DNA from: Pseudomonas ovata
Lineage (GTDB): Bacteria; Pseudomonadota; Gammaproteobacteria; Pseudomonadales; Pseudomonadaceae
DNA: 64,000 nt
Reading direction: 5' to 3'
Assembly (NCBI RefSeq): GCF_003131185.1
Contig: NZ_QFFU01000001.1
Coordinates: forward strand, 248,001 to 312,000
Each line of letters opens with the position of its first letter. Positions within the stretch are counted from its first letter, which is position 1. The position numbers were made by a program, and so were the translations under genes. Shown piece after piece: positions 35,126 through 44,801 of this stretch. The notes below the pieces were generated by a model that did no database searches, was not told where the DNA came from, and saw only the letters and a list, made by a program, of their open reading frames with translations.

Positions 35126-37531
35126 ATGAGCGACCAGCCGAACGATTCACACGACGACGCCACCGAATACGAAGTCAACCTCGGCTCAGGCACCTCGCTG
35201 ACACTGCCCGGACAGAACCTGCCGGACAAGGTCTACATCATCCCGATTCACAATCGCCCGTTTTTTCCGGCGCAAGTGCTGCCGGTCATCGTCAATGAAG
35301 AGCCCTGGGCCGAGACCCTGGAGCTGGTCAGCAAGTCGGACCATCATTCGCTGGCGCTGTTTTTCATGGACACCCCGCAGGAAGACCCGCGCCACTTCAA
35401 TACCAAGGCCCTGCCGGAGTATGGCACGCTGGTAAAAGTCCACCACGCCAGCCGTGAAAACGGGCGCTTGCAGTTCGTGGCCCAAGGCTTGTCGCGGGTG
35501 CGGATCAAGACCTGGCTCAAGCATCACCGCCCGCCTTACATGGTCGAAGTCGAGTATCCGCAGACCTCCAATGACCCGACCGACGAGGTCAAGGCCTACG
35601 GCATGGCCCTGATCAATGCGATCAAGGAGCTGCTGCCGCTCAACCCGCTGTACACCGAAGAGCTGAAAAACTACCTCAACCGCTTCAGCCCCAACGACCC
35701 CTCCCCCCTGACCGACTTTGCCGCCGCACTGACCTCGGCCAGCGGCGTGGACCTGCAAGGCGTGCTCGATTGCGTGCCGATCCTGCGACGCATGGAAAAA
35801 GTCCTGCCCATGCTGCGCAAGGAAGTTGAAGTCGCGCGCTTGCAGAAAGAGATTTCGGCCGAGGTCAACCGCAAGATCGGCGAGCACCAGCGCCAGTTCT
35901 TTCTCAAGGAACAGCTCAAGGTCATTCAGCAGGAGCTGGGCCTGAGCAAGGATGATCGCAGCGCCGACATCGAGCAGTTCGAGCAGCGCCTGGAAGGCAA
36001 GACCCTGCCCGCCCAGGCACAAAAGAAAATCGATGAAGAACTGAACAAGCTCAAGATCCTGGAAACCGGCTCACCCGAGTACGCCGTGACCCGCAATTAC
36101 CTGGACTGGGCCAGCTCGATCCCGTGGGGCGTCACTGGCGCCGACAAGCTTGACCTCAAGCATGCCCGCAAGGTGCTCGACCAGCATCACGCCGGGCTTG
36201 ACGACATCAAGTCGCGCATCCTCGAATTCCTCGCCATCGGCGCCTACAAGGGCGAGATCGCCGGTTCCATCGTGCTGCTGGTCGGCCCGCCGGGCGTGGG
36301 CAAGACCAGCATCGGCCGCTCCATCGCCGAATCGCTGGGCCGGCCGTTCTATCGCTTCAGTGTCGGTGGCATGCGCGATGAAGCCGAGATCAAGGGTCAC
36401 CGCCGCACCTACATCGGCGCCCAGCCAGGCAAGCTGGTGCAGGCGCTCAAGGACGTCGAGGTGATGAACCCGGTGATCATGCTCGACGAGATCGACAAGA
36501 TGGGCCAGAGCTACCAGGGCGACCCGGCCTCGGCGCTGCTGGAAACCCTGGACCCGGAACAGAACGTCGAATTTCTCGACCACTACCTGGACCTGCGCCT
36601 GGACCTGTCCAAGGTGTTGTTCATCTGCACGGCCAACACCCTGGACTCGATCCCGGGCCCGTTGATCGACCGGATGGAAGTGATCCGCCTGGCCGGCTAC
36701 ATCACCGAAGAAAAACTGGCCATCGCCAAGCGTCACCTGTGGCCCAAGCAGCTGCAGAAGGCCGGCGTGGCCAAGAGCAGCCTTTCGATCAGCGATGCCG
36801 CCCTGCGCGCGGTGATCGAAGGGTATGCCCGTGAGTCCGGCGTACGGCAACTGGAAAAGCAACTGGGCAAGGTGGTGCGCAAATCGGTGGTCAAGTTGCT
36901 GGAGACGCCGGACGCGGTCATCAAGATCGGTCCCAAGGACCTGGAGGCCTTGCTCGGCATGCCGGTGTTTCGCAGCGAGCAGGTGCTGTCTGGCACCGGT
37001 GTCATCACCGGCCTGGCCTGGACCAGCATGGGCGGTGCGACCCTGCCGATCGAGGCCACGCGTATCCATACCCAGAACCGCGGCTTCAAGCTCACCGGCC
37101 AGTTGGGTGAGGTCATGAAGGAATCAGCTGAAATCGCCTACAGCTATGTCAGCTCCAACCTGTCGAAGTTTGGCGGCGATGCCAGTTTCTTCGATGAGGC
37201 CTTCGTGCACCTGCATGTGCCTGAAGGCGCCACGCCCAAGGACGGCCCGAGCGCCGGCATCACCATGGCCAGCGCCCTGTTGTCGCTGGCGCGTAACCAG
37301 GCGCCGAAAAAGGGCGTGGCCATGACCGGCGAACTGACCCTGACCGGGCATGTCCTGCCCATTGGCGGGGTACGGGAAAAGGTCATTGCCGCGCGCCGGC
37401 AGAAAATCAACGAACTGATCCTGCCGGAACCGAACCGGGGCAATTTCGAGGAACTGCCGGAATACCTCAAGGAGGGCCTGACCGTGCACTTCGCCAAGCG
37501 CTTCAGTGATGTAGCCAAAGTGTTGTTCTGA
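35126..37531 (+). CDS. lon: Lon-type ATP-dependent protease
   Basis: A 801-residue cytoplasmic protease. The N-terminal substrate-binding domain spans about 35-230, and the AAA+ module has Walker A GPPGVGKTS (about 387) and Walker B VIMLDEIDKM. The proteolytic domain has the Ser-Lys dyad in KDGPSAGITM (about S709) and GGVREKVIAARR (about K752). The N terminus differs from the classic Lon start. The usual clpX-lon-hupB context is missing, so this is probably a second Lon copy, as known in several pseudomonads. It is followed by a chagasin-like inhibitor gene 58 bp downstream. Confidence 0.95.
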   Translation: MSDQPNDSHDDATEYEVNLGSGTSLTLPGQNLPDKVYIIPIHNRPFFPAQVLPVIVNEEPWAETLELVSKSDHHSLALFFMDTPQEDPRHFNTKALPEYGTLVKVHHASRENGRLQFVAQGLSRVRIKTWLKHHRPPYMVEVEYPQTSNDPTDEVKAYGMALINAIKELLPLNPLYTEELKNYLNRFSPNDPSPLTDFAAALTSASGVDLQGVLDCVPILRRMEKVLPMLRKEVEVARLQKEISAEVNRKIGEHQRQFFLKEQLKVIQQELGLSKDDRSADIEQFEQRLEGKTLPAQAQKKIDEELNKLKILETGSPEYAVTRNYLDWASSIPWGVTGADKLDLKHARKVLDQHHAGLDDIKSRILEFLAIGAYKGEIAGSIVLLVGPPGVGKTSIGRSIAESLGRPFYRFSVGGMRDEAEIKGHRRTYIGAQPGKLVQALKDVEVMNPVIMLDEIDKMGQSYQGDPASALLETLDPEQNVEFLDHYLDLRLDLSKVLFICTANTLDSIPGPLIDRMEVIRLAGYITEEKLAIAKRHLWPKQLQKAGVAKSSLSISDAALRAVIEGYARESGVRQLEKQLGKVVRKSVVKLLETPDAVIKIGPKDLEALLGMPVFRSEQVLSGTGVITGLAWTSMGGATLPIEATRIHTQNRGFKLTGQLGEVMKESAEIAYSYVSSNLSKFGGDASFFDEAFVHLHVPEGATPKDGPSAGITMASALLSLARNQAPKKGVAMTGELTLTGHVLPIGGVREKVIAARRQKINELILPEPNRGNFEELPEYLKEGLTVHFAKRFSDVAKVLF

Positions 37532-37589
37532 TCCGTGCGGGCAAGATCGGTTATCCTGCCGCCTTGTCTTGCCCAAAACGGACCTTGCC

Positions 37590-37985
37590 ATGACCTCAGC
37601 CCGACTGCTCGCGCCCATCAGCCTTGTCTTGTTGACCGCGTGTGCACACACCCCGGACGCCATCGTCTCGCTGGACGATCAAGGCGACTGCCCGCTGGCG
37701 CTGACCCGCGGGCAGACGCTGATCCTGTCGTTGCCCAGCAACCCCAGCACCGGCTTTCGCTGGCAGGTGCGCGAACCGGCAGCCGGTATCCTGCGCAGCC
37801 TGGGGCCGGAGGTGTACAACGCCGACAAGGGTGCAGAGGTGGTGGTCGGCAGCGGCGGTCAGTCGGTGTGGCGCTACAAGGCGACAGAGGCCGGCACCGC
37901 GCGCCTGCGGCTTGAGTACAAGCAACCCTGGGAGCCTGAAGCGGCGCCCCAGGGCACCTTCGAATGCCTGGTCAGGGTGATATAG
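37590..37985 (+). CDS. Chagasin-like (I42) peptidase inhibitor lipoprotein
   Basis: A 131-residue lipoprotein (LLTAC, Cys18). All three inhibitory loops of chagasin-family cysteine protease inhibitors are present: NPSTGF (51-56), GSGGQSVW (87-94) and QPWE (112-115). It would sit in the periplasm or on the membrane surface. It follows the Lon-type gene, but Lon is a cytoplasmic serine protease and not a likely target. The TAG stop shares its last base with the first base of a 140 bp palindromic element, so the C terminus may have been set by that insertion. Confidence 0.88.
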   Translation: MTSARLLAPISLVLLTACAHTPDAIVSLDDQGDCPLALTRGQTLILSLPSNPSTGFRWQVREPAAGILRSLGPEVYNADKGAEVVVGSGGQSVWRYKATEAGTARLRLEYKQPWEPEAAPQGTFECLVRVI

Positions 37986-38124
37986 GCTCTGTACGTAAAG
38001 TGGCTGCGCTCGGCCATGCGGCGTTAAAAATCGATTCGCAATGCTGATTGACACGTGTCAACTGCGCTTACTCGCCGCTTTTTGCCTTGCCTGACCTTCG
38101 CTCACCGACTTTTCGTACAGAGCC
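37985..38124. mobile_element. 140 bp MITE-like palindromic element
   Basis: The ends GGCTCTGTACG and CGTACAGAGCC are a perfect 11 bp inverted repeat that extends imperfectly to about 25 bp. The exact midpoint holds a perfect 14 bp palindrome, TTGACACGTGTCAA (38048-38061), so the whole element is symmetric. There is no coding capacity. It looks like a non-autonomous miniature transposable element; the parent transposase is not in the window and no clear target duplication is visible. Confidence 0.7.
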
Positions 38125-38222
38125 CAGGCAGGCGACTGGTCAGCCTGATGGCACAGGCCCATGCATCCGGCCCGCAACTTGGCTAGAATGCCGGCCTTTG
38201 CACACCTTGCGCCGGAATCGCC

Positions 38223-38966
38223 GTGAACCAGCCACCCGATCGCCTCTTTTCCCAGCCCCTGCCCCAGGTGCCCGACTTCGCCTTCAACGAAGACGTGGTG
38301 CGGGTCTTCCCGGACATGATCAAACGCTCGGTGCCCGGCTATCCGGCCATCGTTGAAAACCTTGGCGTGATCGCCGCGCATTTCGCCCGCCCCGACAGCG
38401 TGCTCTACGACCTGGGCTGTTCGCTGGGGGCCGTGACCCAGGCCTTGCGCCGTCATGTACGCCAGGATGGCTGCCGGGTGATTGCCGTGGACAACTCTTC
38501 GGCGATGGTCGGGCGTTGCCGCGAGTACCTGAATGCCCAGAATTCGATGTTCCAGGAGCTGCTGCCGGTCGAGGTCATCGAAGCCGATATTCTTCAGTTG
38601 CCTTGGCAGCCGGCCTCAGTGGTAGCGCTCAACTTCACCTTGCAGTTCATCGCCCCCGAGCAGCGCCTGGCGCTGCTGAGCCGCATCCGCCAGACCCTGG
38701 TGCCCGGTGGCGCGCTGATCCTGTCGGAAAAGCTGCGTTTCAACGACCCCGACGAGCAGGCGCTGTTGACCGAGCTGCACCTGGACTTCAAGCGCGCCAA
38801 CGGCTACAGCGAACTGGAAATTGCCCAGAAGCGCAGTGCCATCGAAAACGTCATGAAACCCGACAGCCTCGAAGAACACCGCCAGCGCCTGCGCGAAGCC
38901 GGTTTTTCACGCGTGGTGCTGTGGTTCCAATGCATTAACTTTGCCTCGTTGATAGCCCTGCCATGA
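38223..38966 (+). CDS. cmoA: Carboxy-S-adenosyl-L-methionine synthase
   Basis: A 247-residue SAM-fold enzyme that makes carboxy-SAM from SAM and prephenate, the donor for tRNA wobble uridine modification. Motif I is [13 protein letters not shown], and the family segments [12 protein letters not shown] and LSEKLRFND are clear. The start is GTG at 38223. The stop overlaps the cmoB ATG by four bases, the usual arrangement. Confidence 0.97.
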   Translation: MNQPPDRLFSQPLPQVPDFAFNEDVVRVFPDMIKRSVPGYPAIVENLGVIAAHFARPDSVLYDLGCSLGAVTQALRRHVRQDGCRVIAVDNSSAMVGRCREYLNAQNSMFQELLPVEVIEADILQLPWQPASVVALNFTLQFIAPEQRLALLSRIRQTLVPGGALILSEKLRFNDPDEQALLTELHLDFKRANGYSELEIAQKRSAIENVMKPDSLEEHRQRLREAGFSRVVLWFQCINFASLIALP

Positions 38967-39922
38967 TCGATCTCGCTCCACTGGTTCGCCGCCTGGCGAA
39001 CACTCCCCTGGCCACATGGGCCGACAGCCTGCAAGTCCAGCTCGACACCAAGATGGCCAAGGGGCATGGCGACCTTGAGCGCTGGAGTGCAGCCTTGCAG
39101 GCGCTGCCGGCGCTGATGCCCAGCCATGTCGACCTGCGCGACGGCTTTACCCTGGACGTGGACTGCGATGAACAGACCCGCGCCCAGGTGCACAGCGCCT
39201 TGATGGGGCTGTCGCCATGGCGCAAGGGACCGTTCGATGTGTTCGGTGTGCACATCGACACCGAATGGCGCTCGGACTGGAAGTGGTCGCGCGTGGCGCC
39301 CCACCTGAACCTGGCCGGCAAGCGCGTGCTGGATGTTGGCTGCGGCAATGGCTATTACCAATGGCGCATGCTGGGTGCCGGGGCTGACAGCGTGATCGGC
39401 ATCGACCCCAACTGGCTGTTCTTCTGCCAGTTTCAGGCCATGCAGCGCTACCTGCCGGATCTGCCGGCCTGGCACTTGCCCTTTGCCCTGGAAGATCTGC
39501 CGGCGGGGCTGGAAGGCTTCGACACCGTGTTTTCCATGGGCGTGCTCTACCACCGCAAATCGCCCATCGACCATTTGCTGGCCCTGAAGGACTGCCTGCT
39601 CAAGGGTGGCGAACTGGTACTGGAAACCCTGGTGGTACCGGGCGATGTCCAGCAGGTGCTGGTGCCGGAAGACCGCTACGCGCAGATGCGCAACGTCTGG
39701 TTCCTGCCCTCGGTGGCGGCGCTGGAACTGTGGATGCGCCGGGCAGGCTTCGTCGACGTGCGTTGCGTAGACGTCAGCATCACCAGCGTCCAGGAGCAGC
39801 GCAGCACCGACTGGATGCGCTATCAGTCGCTGGGCGACTTCCTCGACCCCGATGACCACAGCCGCACCGTCGAAGGCCTGCCGGCCCCGATGCGCGCCGT
39901 GGTGATCGGCCGCAAGCCCTGA
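38963..39922 (+). CDS. cmoB: tRNA U34 carboxymethyltransferase
   Basis: A 319-residue enzyme that uses carboxy-SAM from CmoA to turn 5-hydroxyuridine into 5-oxyacetyluridine at tRNA position 34. Diagnostic segments are [20 protein letters not shown], the SAM-binding [15 protein letters not shown], and [17 protein letters not shown]. Length is normal. Coupled to cmoA by the ATGA overlap. Confidence 0.97.
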   Translation: MIDLAPLVRRLANTPLATWADSLQVQLDTKMAKGHGDLERWSAALQALPALMPSHVDLRDGFTLDVDCDEQTRAQVHSALMGLSPWRKGPFDVFGVHIDTEWRSDWKWSRVAPHLNLAGKRVLDVGCGNGYYQWRMLGAGADSVIGIDPNWLFFCQFQAMQRYLPDLPAWHLPFALEDLPAGLEGFDTVFSMGVLYHRKSPIDHLLALKDCLLKGGELVLETLVVPGDVQQVLVPEDRYAQMRNVWFLPSVAALELWMRRAGFVDVRCVDVSITSVQEQRSTDWMRYQSLGDFLDPDDHSRTVEGLPAPMRAVVIGRKP

Positions 39923-39942
39923 CATGTCACTGAATGGCAGGC

Positions 39943-40019
39943 AGGAGCGACTAACGGTCGCGAATGCTGACGGTCAGGCGCTGGAGGTGCCGGCCTTTTC
40001 GCGACCGTTGGTCGCTCCT
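39943..40019. repeat. REP-type inverted repeat after cmoB
   Basis: Arms 39943-39964 and 39998-40019 are 22 bp inverted repeats with one mismatch (AGGAGCGACTAACGGTCGCG and complement) around a 33-base spacer. It resembles a REP doublet but has a different body from the GTAGGAGCGCGCTTGCC family nearby. It may also end cmoAB transcription. Confidence 0.8.
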
Positions 40020-40141
40020 ACAAGGCCGATTCAGCTGACGGTCACCTTGTTGAAGATCATTTGCAGGTAGCGCACCAGGTGTTTCGAAGGCGGCGTTCAG
40101 GTGCGCCTGGGCGGTAACCGATAATCCGCCGCGCTGCCGTG

Positions 40142-40289
40142 GTAGGAGCGCGCTTGCCCGCGACCGGCTGCGTTAGCAGTCGTAAATTTGCAGCGTTTCA
40201 TAAATTTTTCAGTCATTCGCTGCAGATTTTCAGCGTTTCGACAATTTTGCGAGCGCTGCGCACTCGGTCGCCGGCAAGCGGGCTCCTAC
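40142..40289. repeat. REPIN-like composite repeat, copy C
   Basis: Starts with the same GTAGGAGCGCGCTTGCC block and CGACCGGCTGCGTTAGCAGT core as copy B, and ends with inverted GGCAAGCGGGCTCCTAC. The centre is more diverged but still AT-rich with CAGCGTTTC repeats. Between this and the preceding REP lies unremarkable sequence. The 391 bp gap between cmoB and pdxJ is therefore mostly repeat DNA. Confidence 0.8.
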
Positions 40290-40313
40290 GAGACAATCAT
40301 TGCTATAACCCTG

Positions 40314-41054
40314 TCATCGGGCAGCGGCGGTAATCAGCGCTTTCATCTCTGCCACCGCCGCCTTGAAGCCGACAAACAGTGCATGCGCCACCAGGGCGTG
40401 GCCGATGTTCAGTTCGTTGATGCCCTTGATCGCCGCCACGGCTTCGACGTTGTGGTAATGCAGGCCATGACCGGCATTGACGATCAGTCCCTGAGCCACG
40501 CCCAGCGCCACACCGTCGGCGATGCGCTGCAACTCAACGGCCACCTCGGCCGGTGTCTCGGCATCGGCGTAGCGGCCGGTGTGCAGTTCGATGGCCGGCG
40601 CGCCGACGCGTTTGGCGGCTTCGATCTGTCGAGGGTCGGCGTCGATGAACAATGACACCTCGCTGCCGACCTTCGTCAGGCGCTCGACCGCCGCTCTGAT
40701 GCGCTCTTCCTGGCCGGCCACGTCCAGCCCGCCTTCGGTGGTCAGTTCCTGGCGGGTTTCGGGCACCAGGCATACGTGGGCGGGACGCAGGCGTTCGGCG
40801 AACGCGAGCATCTCTTCGGTCACGCCCATTTCGAAGTTCATGCGGGTCTGCAGCACGTCCTTGAGCAACAGGATGTCGCGGTCCTGGATGTGCCGGCGAT
40901 CTTCACGCAAGTGCACGGTAATGCCGTCGGCCCCCGCCTCTTCGGCATCCAGCGCCGCCTTGATCGGGTCCGGGTAGCGGGTGCCGCGAGCCTGGCGCAG
41001 GGTGGCGACGTGGTCGATGTTCACGCCAAGAAGGATACGAGAGCTATGGGTCAC
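40314..41054 (-). CDS. pdxJ: Pyridoxine 5'-phosphate synthase
   Basis: A 246-residue TIM-barrel enzyme that condenses 1-deoxyxylulose 5-phosphate with 3-amino-2-oxopropyl phosphate to form pyridoxine 5'-phosphate. [29 protein letters not shown] and [10 protein letters not shown] are family hallmarks. The start is GTG at 41054, with AGGAG six bases upstream; the in-frame TTG at 41069 would swallow that ribosome site. Last gene of the lepB-rnc-era-recO-pdxJ run. Confidence 0.97.
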   Translation of the reverse strand: MTHSSRILLGVNIDHVATLRQARGTRYPDPIKAALDAEEAGADGITVHLREDRRHIQDRDILLLKDVLQTRMNFEMGVTEEMLAFAERLRPAHVCLVPETRQELTTEGGLDVAGQEERIRAAVERLTKVGSEVSLFIDADPRQIEAAKRVGAPAIELHTGRYADAETPAEVAVELQRIADGVALGVAQGLIVNAGHGLHYHNVEAVAAIKGINELNIGHALVAHALFVGFKAAVAEMKALITAAAR

Positions 41055-41115
41055 GAGGATCTCCTGCAAGTCAGGGGTTATCTATGGAAGACAGGCCGCA
41101 GAGCATAAAGCCTGT

Positions 41116-41799
41116 TCACGGCTTGCGAAACAGTTCGCGACTGACCAGTGGCCGCCCGCCCAGGTGCACCGCCAGCGCCTGGCGCATCAGGCGCTTGGCG
41201 GCCGCCAGGGCGCCAGGCACGCTCCAGTCGGCTTCGGCCATGGCCAGCAGCTCGACGCCCTGGAACAGCCCCGGTTGCAACAGCCACACCCGCTCCAGCC
41301 CGGCATCGACCCGCAGGCGATACAGGCCCGTGGCGTCCAGCGGCTGGCCTTCGACATCGGTGTCCAGCGCAAAGCCATAGCCCAGATCATCGAGCAGCCG
41401 CCATTCGAACGAGCGCAGCAACGGCTCCAGGGGCCGGCCTTCGGCCAGCGCCACCAGGGTGGCGGCGTAATGATCGAAGACCGCCGGGTGCGGGTCTTCG
41501 GTGGGCAACAGGCGAATCAGCAGTTCATTGAGGTACATGCCACTGAACAGCGCTTCGCCCACCAGCCAGCGGGCAATGCCGGCGCCTTCCATGCGCCCGA
41601 CGTTCTTGAGCTCGCCGCGGCCGCGAAACTCGGCCTCCAGGGGCACGAACGGCCGTGCCAGCGTACCGGCCTTGCCACGCGCATTGCGCAGCACGGCACG
41701 CAGCCGGCCCTGGGGCGTCAGGAAATCGACCAGCGCACTGTTTTCGCGATACGCCCGGCTGTGCAACACGAAGGCAGGTTGAGCGATGGGCGTGCTCAT
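41116..41799 (-). CDS. recO: DNA repair protein RecO
   Basis: A 227-residue RecF-pathway protein that helps load RecA on SSB-coated DNA. The N-terminal OB fold includes [20 protein letters not shown], and the family segment [19 protein letters not shown] lies in the middle. The zinc-finger cysteines of some RecO proteins are not present. The ATG at 41799 gives the usual N terminus although its ribosome site is weak. A hairpin separates it from era. Confidence 0.93.
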   Translation of the reverse strand: MSTPIAQPAFVLHSRAYRENSALVDFLTPQGRLRAVLRNARGKAGTLARPFVPLEAEFRGRGELKNVGRMEGAGIARWLVGEALFSGMYLNELLIRLLPTEDPHPAVFDHYAATLVALAEGRPLEPLLRSFEWRLLDDLGYGFALDTDVEGQPLDATGLYRLRVDAGLERVWLLQPGLFQGVELLAMAEADWSVPGALAAAKRLMRQALAVHLGGRPLVSRELFRKP

Positions 41800-41832
41800 C
41801 GGGCAGGACTCGCAGAAGGGAAAACGGCGACC

Positions 41833-41853
41833 GGCCACGCACGTGGCGTGGCC
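41833..41853 (-). terminator. Hairpin between era and recO
   Basis: GGCCACGC and GCGTGGCC pair perfectly around ACGTG in the 69 bp era-recO gap. Without a T-tract it is more likely a processing or attenuation structure than a complete stop. Confidence 0.5.
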
Positions 41854-41868
41854 CTGTCACCAGGGGGC

Positions 41869-42771
41869 TTACAGGTCGTTGTAGCCCAGCGAACGCAGGG
41901 CGCGTTCATCGTCGGACCAGCCGCCCTTGACCTTGACCCACAGGTTGAGCATGACCTTGGAGTCGAACAGCACTTCCATGTCGCGGCGTGCATCGCTGCC
42001 GATGCGCTTGATGCGCTCGCCCTTGTCGCCAATGATGATTTTCTTCTGCCCGTCGCGCTCGACCAGGATCAGCGCATGGATGTGCAACACACGCCCCTGC
42101 TGCTTGAACTCTTCGATCTCGACGGTGATCTGGTACGGCAGCTCGGCGCCCAGCTGACGCATGATCTTCTCGCGCACCAGTTCAGCAGCCAGGAAACGGC
42201 TGCTGCGGTCGGTGATCTGGTCTTCCGGGAAGAAGTGGTCGTTCTCGGGCAGGTGCGAGGCGATCAGCCCTTCGAGCGCTTCCAGGTTGTGCCCGTGCTG
42301 CGCCGAAATCGGCACGATCGAGGCCTTCGGCAACTGACCCTGCAGCCACTCCAGGTGCGGCATCAGCTCGCCCTTGTCTTCGAGGCGGTCGGTCTTGTTG
42401 ATCGCCAGGATCACCGGGCCCTCGACGTACTGGATGCGTTCGAGGACCATCTGGTCTTCGTCGGTCCAGCGGGTGCGGTCCACCACGAAGATCACCACGT
42501 CGACGTCTTTCAACGCCGCCGAGGCGGTCTTGTTCATGTAGCGGTTCAGGGCCTTGTCGCTGTTCTTGTGCATGCCCGGGGTGTCGACGTAGATCGCCTG
42601 CACATCGCCCTCGGTCTTGATCCCCAGCATGTTGTGCCGGGTGGTCTGCGGCTTGCGCGAGGTGATCGCCAGCTTCTGGCCGAGGATGTGGTTGAGCAGC
42701 GTGGACTTGCCCACGTTGGGCCTGCCGACAATCGCGACATAGCCGCAGCGGGTTACGTTTGTATCAGTCAT
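41869..42771 (-). CDS. era: GTPase Era
   Basis: A 300-residue GTPase for 16S rRNA maturation and 30S assembly. G1 is GRPNVGKST (residues 16-24), G3 is DTPGMH, G4 is NKTD, and the C-terminal KH domain contains [14 protein letters not shown]. Two ATGs compete (42777 and 42771); only the one at 42771 has GGAG at a proper distance. It overlaps the rnc 3' end by 8 bp, so it is coupled to rnc. Confidence 0.97.
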   Translation of the reverse strand: MTDTNVTRCGYVAIVGRPNVGKSTLLNHILGQKLAITSRKPQTTRHNMLGIKTEGDVQAIYVDTPGMHKNSDKALNRYMNKTASAALKDVDVVIFVVDRTRWTDEDQMVLERIQYVEGPVILAINKTDRLEDKGELMPHLEWLQGQLPKASIVPISAQHGHNLEALEGLIASHLPENDHFFPEDQITDRSSRFLAAELVREKIMRQLGAELPYQITVEIEEFKQQGRVLHIHALILVERDGQKKIIIGDKGERIKRIGSDARRDMEVLFDSKVMLNLWVKVKGGWSDDERALRSLGYNDL

Positions 42772-43453
42772 TGCCATTCTCCACGCCCAGGGCGATAAGG
42801 GCCGCGGCAGCGGCGACCTGCTCTGCAATACGCCGGCTGACACCCTGGCCGCGGCTTTTTTCGTTCAACAGGCTGATTTCGCACTCGACAAAGAAAGTCC
42901 GGCAGTGCGGCTCGCCCTGGATGTCCACCACCTCGTAGCGCGGCAGATCGCACGCGCGCGACTGCAGAAACTCCTGCAGGCGGGTTTTCGGGTCCTTGTT
43001 GGTGTCGACCAGGGTCAGGCTGTCGAACTCATTGGTCAGCCAGGCCAGCACGCGTTCGCGCGCAGTGGCCATGTCAGAATCCAGGTAGATCGCACCGATC
43101 AGGGCTTCCAGGGCATCGGCCAGAATCGACTCGCGACGGAAACCGCCGCTTTTCAATTCACCCGAGCCCAGGCGCAGGTACTCGCCCAGCGCAAAGCCAC
43201 GGGCCAGCAGCGCCAGGGTTTCACCCTTGACCAGGCGGGCACGCAGCCGCGACAGCTGCCCTTCACGGGCCTGCGGGAAACGCTCGAACAGCGCCTCGCC
43301 GGCCACGAAGTTGAGGATCGCGTCGCCCAGGAACTCAAGGCGTTCGTTGTTGCGACCGGCAAAGCTGCGATGGGTCAGTGCCAGGATCATCAGTTCCTGG
43401 TCACGGAAGGTATAGCCGAGCTGACGCTCGAGACGACTCAGAGATGCACTCAC
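42764..43453 (-). CDS. rnc: Ribonuclease III
   Basis: A 229-residue double-strand-specific endoribonuclease for rRNA and mRNA processing. The catalytic signature [12 protein letters not shown] carries Glu40 and Asp44, and a second acidic cluster lies in [16 protein letters not shown]-terminal dsRNA-binding domain ends [16 protein letters not shown]. The start is GTG at 43453, overlapping the upstream stop by four bases. Confidence 0.97.
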   Translation of the reverse strand: MSASLSRLERQLGYTFRDQELMILALTHRSFAGRNNERLEFLGDAILNFVAGEALFERFPQAREGQLSRLRARLVKGETLALLARGFALGEYLRLGSGELKSGGFRRESILADALEALIGAIYLDSDMATARERVLAWLTNEFDSLTLVDTNKDPKTRLQEFLQSRACDLPRYEVVDIQGEPHCRTFFVECEISLLNEKSRGQGVSRRIAEQVAAAAALIALGVENGND

Positions 43454-43827
43454 GGTTTGGCCACGCTGAATTGCTTGTCGAACTTCATGACCAGGTCGAC
43501 ATTGAAGATCAGGGGTTCACGTTGTTCATAATCGAGGTGGGCCACGAACCTGTTGTTCTCCACCTTCAGTCTTAAAGCCTGTTTCAAATCTACATCCCGG
43601 ATAGTGTTGACCTGCATGTTCTTACCGACGTAACTGTAAAAGTCGTCGACCGACTCGATGCCCAGTGACGGGTTGTCTACGGCCGTTTCGATGACCTTGC
43701 GCAGGGAAAAGTAGTCGATGTAGTGCGGCACCACTTTGAAGGCTGTGCTCAGCGCAAATGCGATGAACCCCAGCAGCAATAGCAGCCCGATCAGCGACAA
43801 TCCCCTTTGCTTACCAGCGAACGTCAT
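43450..43827 (-). CDS. DUF4845 protein with pilin-like N terminus
   Basis: A 125-residue protein with one N-terminal hydrophobic helix ([18 protein letters not shown], about 9-26) preceded by KQR, then a soluble domain. The DUF4845 family regularly sits between lepB and rnc. The leader resembles a type IV pilin-like (type III) signal, but no processing is proven. Three in-frame starts exist (TTG 43839, ATG 43833, ATG 43827); GGA lies correctly only for 43827. Function unknown. Confidence 0.85.
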   Translation of the reverse strand: MTFAGKQRGLSLIGLLLLLGFIAFALSTAFKVVPHYIDYFSLRKVIETAVDNPSLGIESVDDFYSYVGKNMQVNTIRDVDLKQALRLKVENNRFVAHLDYEQREPLIFNVDLVMKFDKQFSVAKP

Positions 43828-43910
43828 GTTCATGTCCAAGCGTAGCTCGACCCGCCTGCTTTTCGACCTGGGGTGTTCAAGTCAGGGTTTCGAGCGTTCC
43901 AAATGACATA

Positions 43911-43932
43911 CGGCGCTGTTCGAACAGCGCCG
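43911..43932. terminator. Perfect palindrome after lepB
   Basis: CGGCGCTGTTCGAACAGCGC plus CG is a perfect 22 bp palindrome 7 bp after the lepB stop. It folds as an 8 bp stem with a TTCGAA loop and may limit transcription from lepB into the DUF4845-rnc-era group. Confidence 0.6.
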
Positions 43933-43938
43933 CATCGA

Positions 43939-44793
43939 TTACTTGATCAGCCCGACCCGTGAAAAGGTCGGGAAGTGACTGAGCTTGGGCTCGGGCCAGC
44001 TCATCCAGACCGCGAAGGCCTTGCCCACGATGTTGCGATCCGGGACCATGCCCAGCTCGTCCTTGGGAATATTGGGGTCATCCCAGTAACGGCTGTCGTT
44101 GGAGTTGTCGCGGTTGTCGCCCATCATGAAATAGTGCTCGGCCGGCACGGTCCACTGGGTATCCGGCGGCGCGCGGTAGCGGGTCATTTCCTGGCGGATC
44201 TGGTGCTCGACCTCGCCCAGCTTCTCCGAATACAGCTCGGCACTGCCCAGCGTACCCGGTTCGCTGCCGATCAGGGTCTTGGCCACCAGCTGGTCATTGA
44301 TGAACAGCCGCTTGTCGCTGGTGTAGCGGATCCGGTCGCCCGGCAGGCCCACTACACGCTTGATGTAGTTGACGCTCGGGTCGCTCGGGTAGCGGAACAC
44401 CATGACATCGCCGCGCTTGGGATCACCGATCTGGATCACCTTCTGGTCCAGCACCGGCAGGCGGATGCCATACGAGAACTTGTTGACCAGAATGAAATCG
44501 CCCACGTCGAGAGTCGGCTTCATCGAGCCTGACGGAATCTGGAACGGTTCGACCAGAAACGAGCGCAGCACCAGCACGATGAACAGCACCGGAAAGAACG
44601 ACTTGCCGTATTCGACCAGGATCGGTTCCTTGCTCAGGCGCTCGACGACCGCCATGTCCGGCTGCCCGACACTGACCTGATAATTCGAAATGGCCGCACG
44701 GCGCCTGGGCGCCAGGAAAACCAGGTCGATCAAGGCCAGCAGGCCGCAGACGAATACAGCGATGACCAACAACAGCGGGAAATTTAGTGACAT
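43939..44793 (-). CDS. lepB: Signal peptidase I
   Basis: A 284-residue inner membrane protease that removes signal peptides. Two N-terminal membrane segments lie at about 4-27 and 65-82. The catalytic Ser is S90 in PSGSMKPTL, the general-base Lys is K145 in YIKRVVGLPGD, and the C-terminal box is GDNRDNSNDSRYW. Starts 8 bp after lepA stops. Confidence 0.97.
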   Translation of the reverse strand: MSLNFPLLLVIAVFVCGLLALIDLVFLAPRRRAAISNYQVSVGQPDMAVVERLSKEPILVEYGKSFFPVLFIVLVLRSFLVEPFQIPSGSMKPTLDVGDFILVNKFSYGIRLPVLDQKVIQIGDPKRGDVMVFRYPSDPSVNYIKRVVGLPGDRIRYTSDKRLFINDQLVAKTLIGSEPGTLGSAELYSEKLGEVEHQIRQEMTRYRAPPDTQWTVPAEHYFMMGDNRDNSNDSRYWDDPNIPKDELGMVPDRNIVGKAFAVWMSWPEPKLSHFPTFSRVGLIK

Positions 44794-44801
44794 ATGACCT
44801 G

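Noticed and set aside
40981..42798. 605-codon plus-strand frame across recO and era
   Set aside because: It crosses two genes with secure homology on the other strand and has shadow-type composition.
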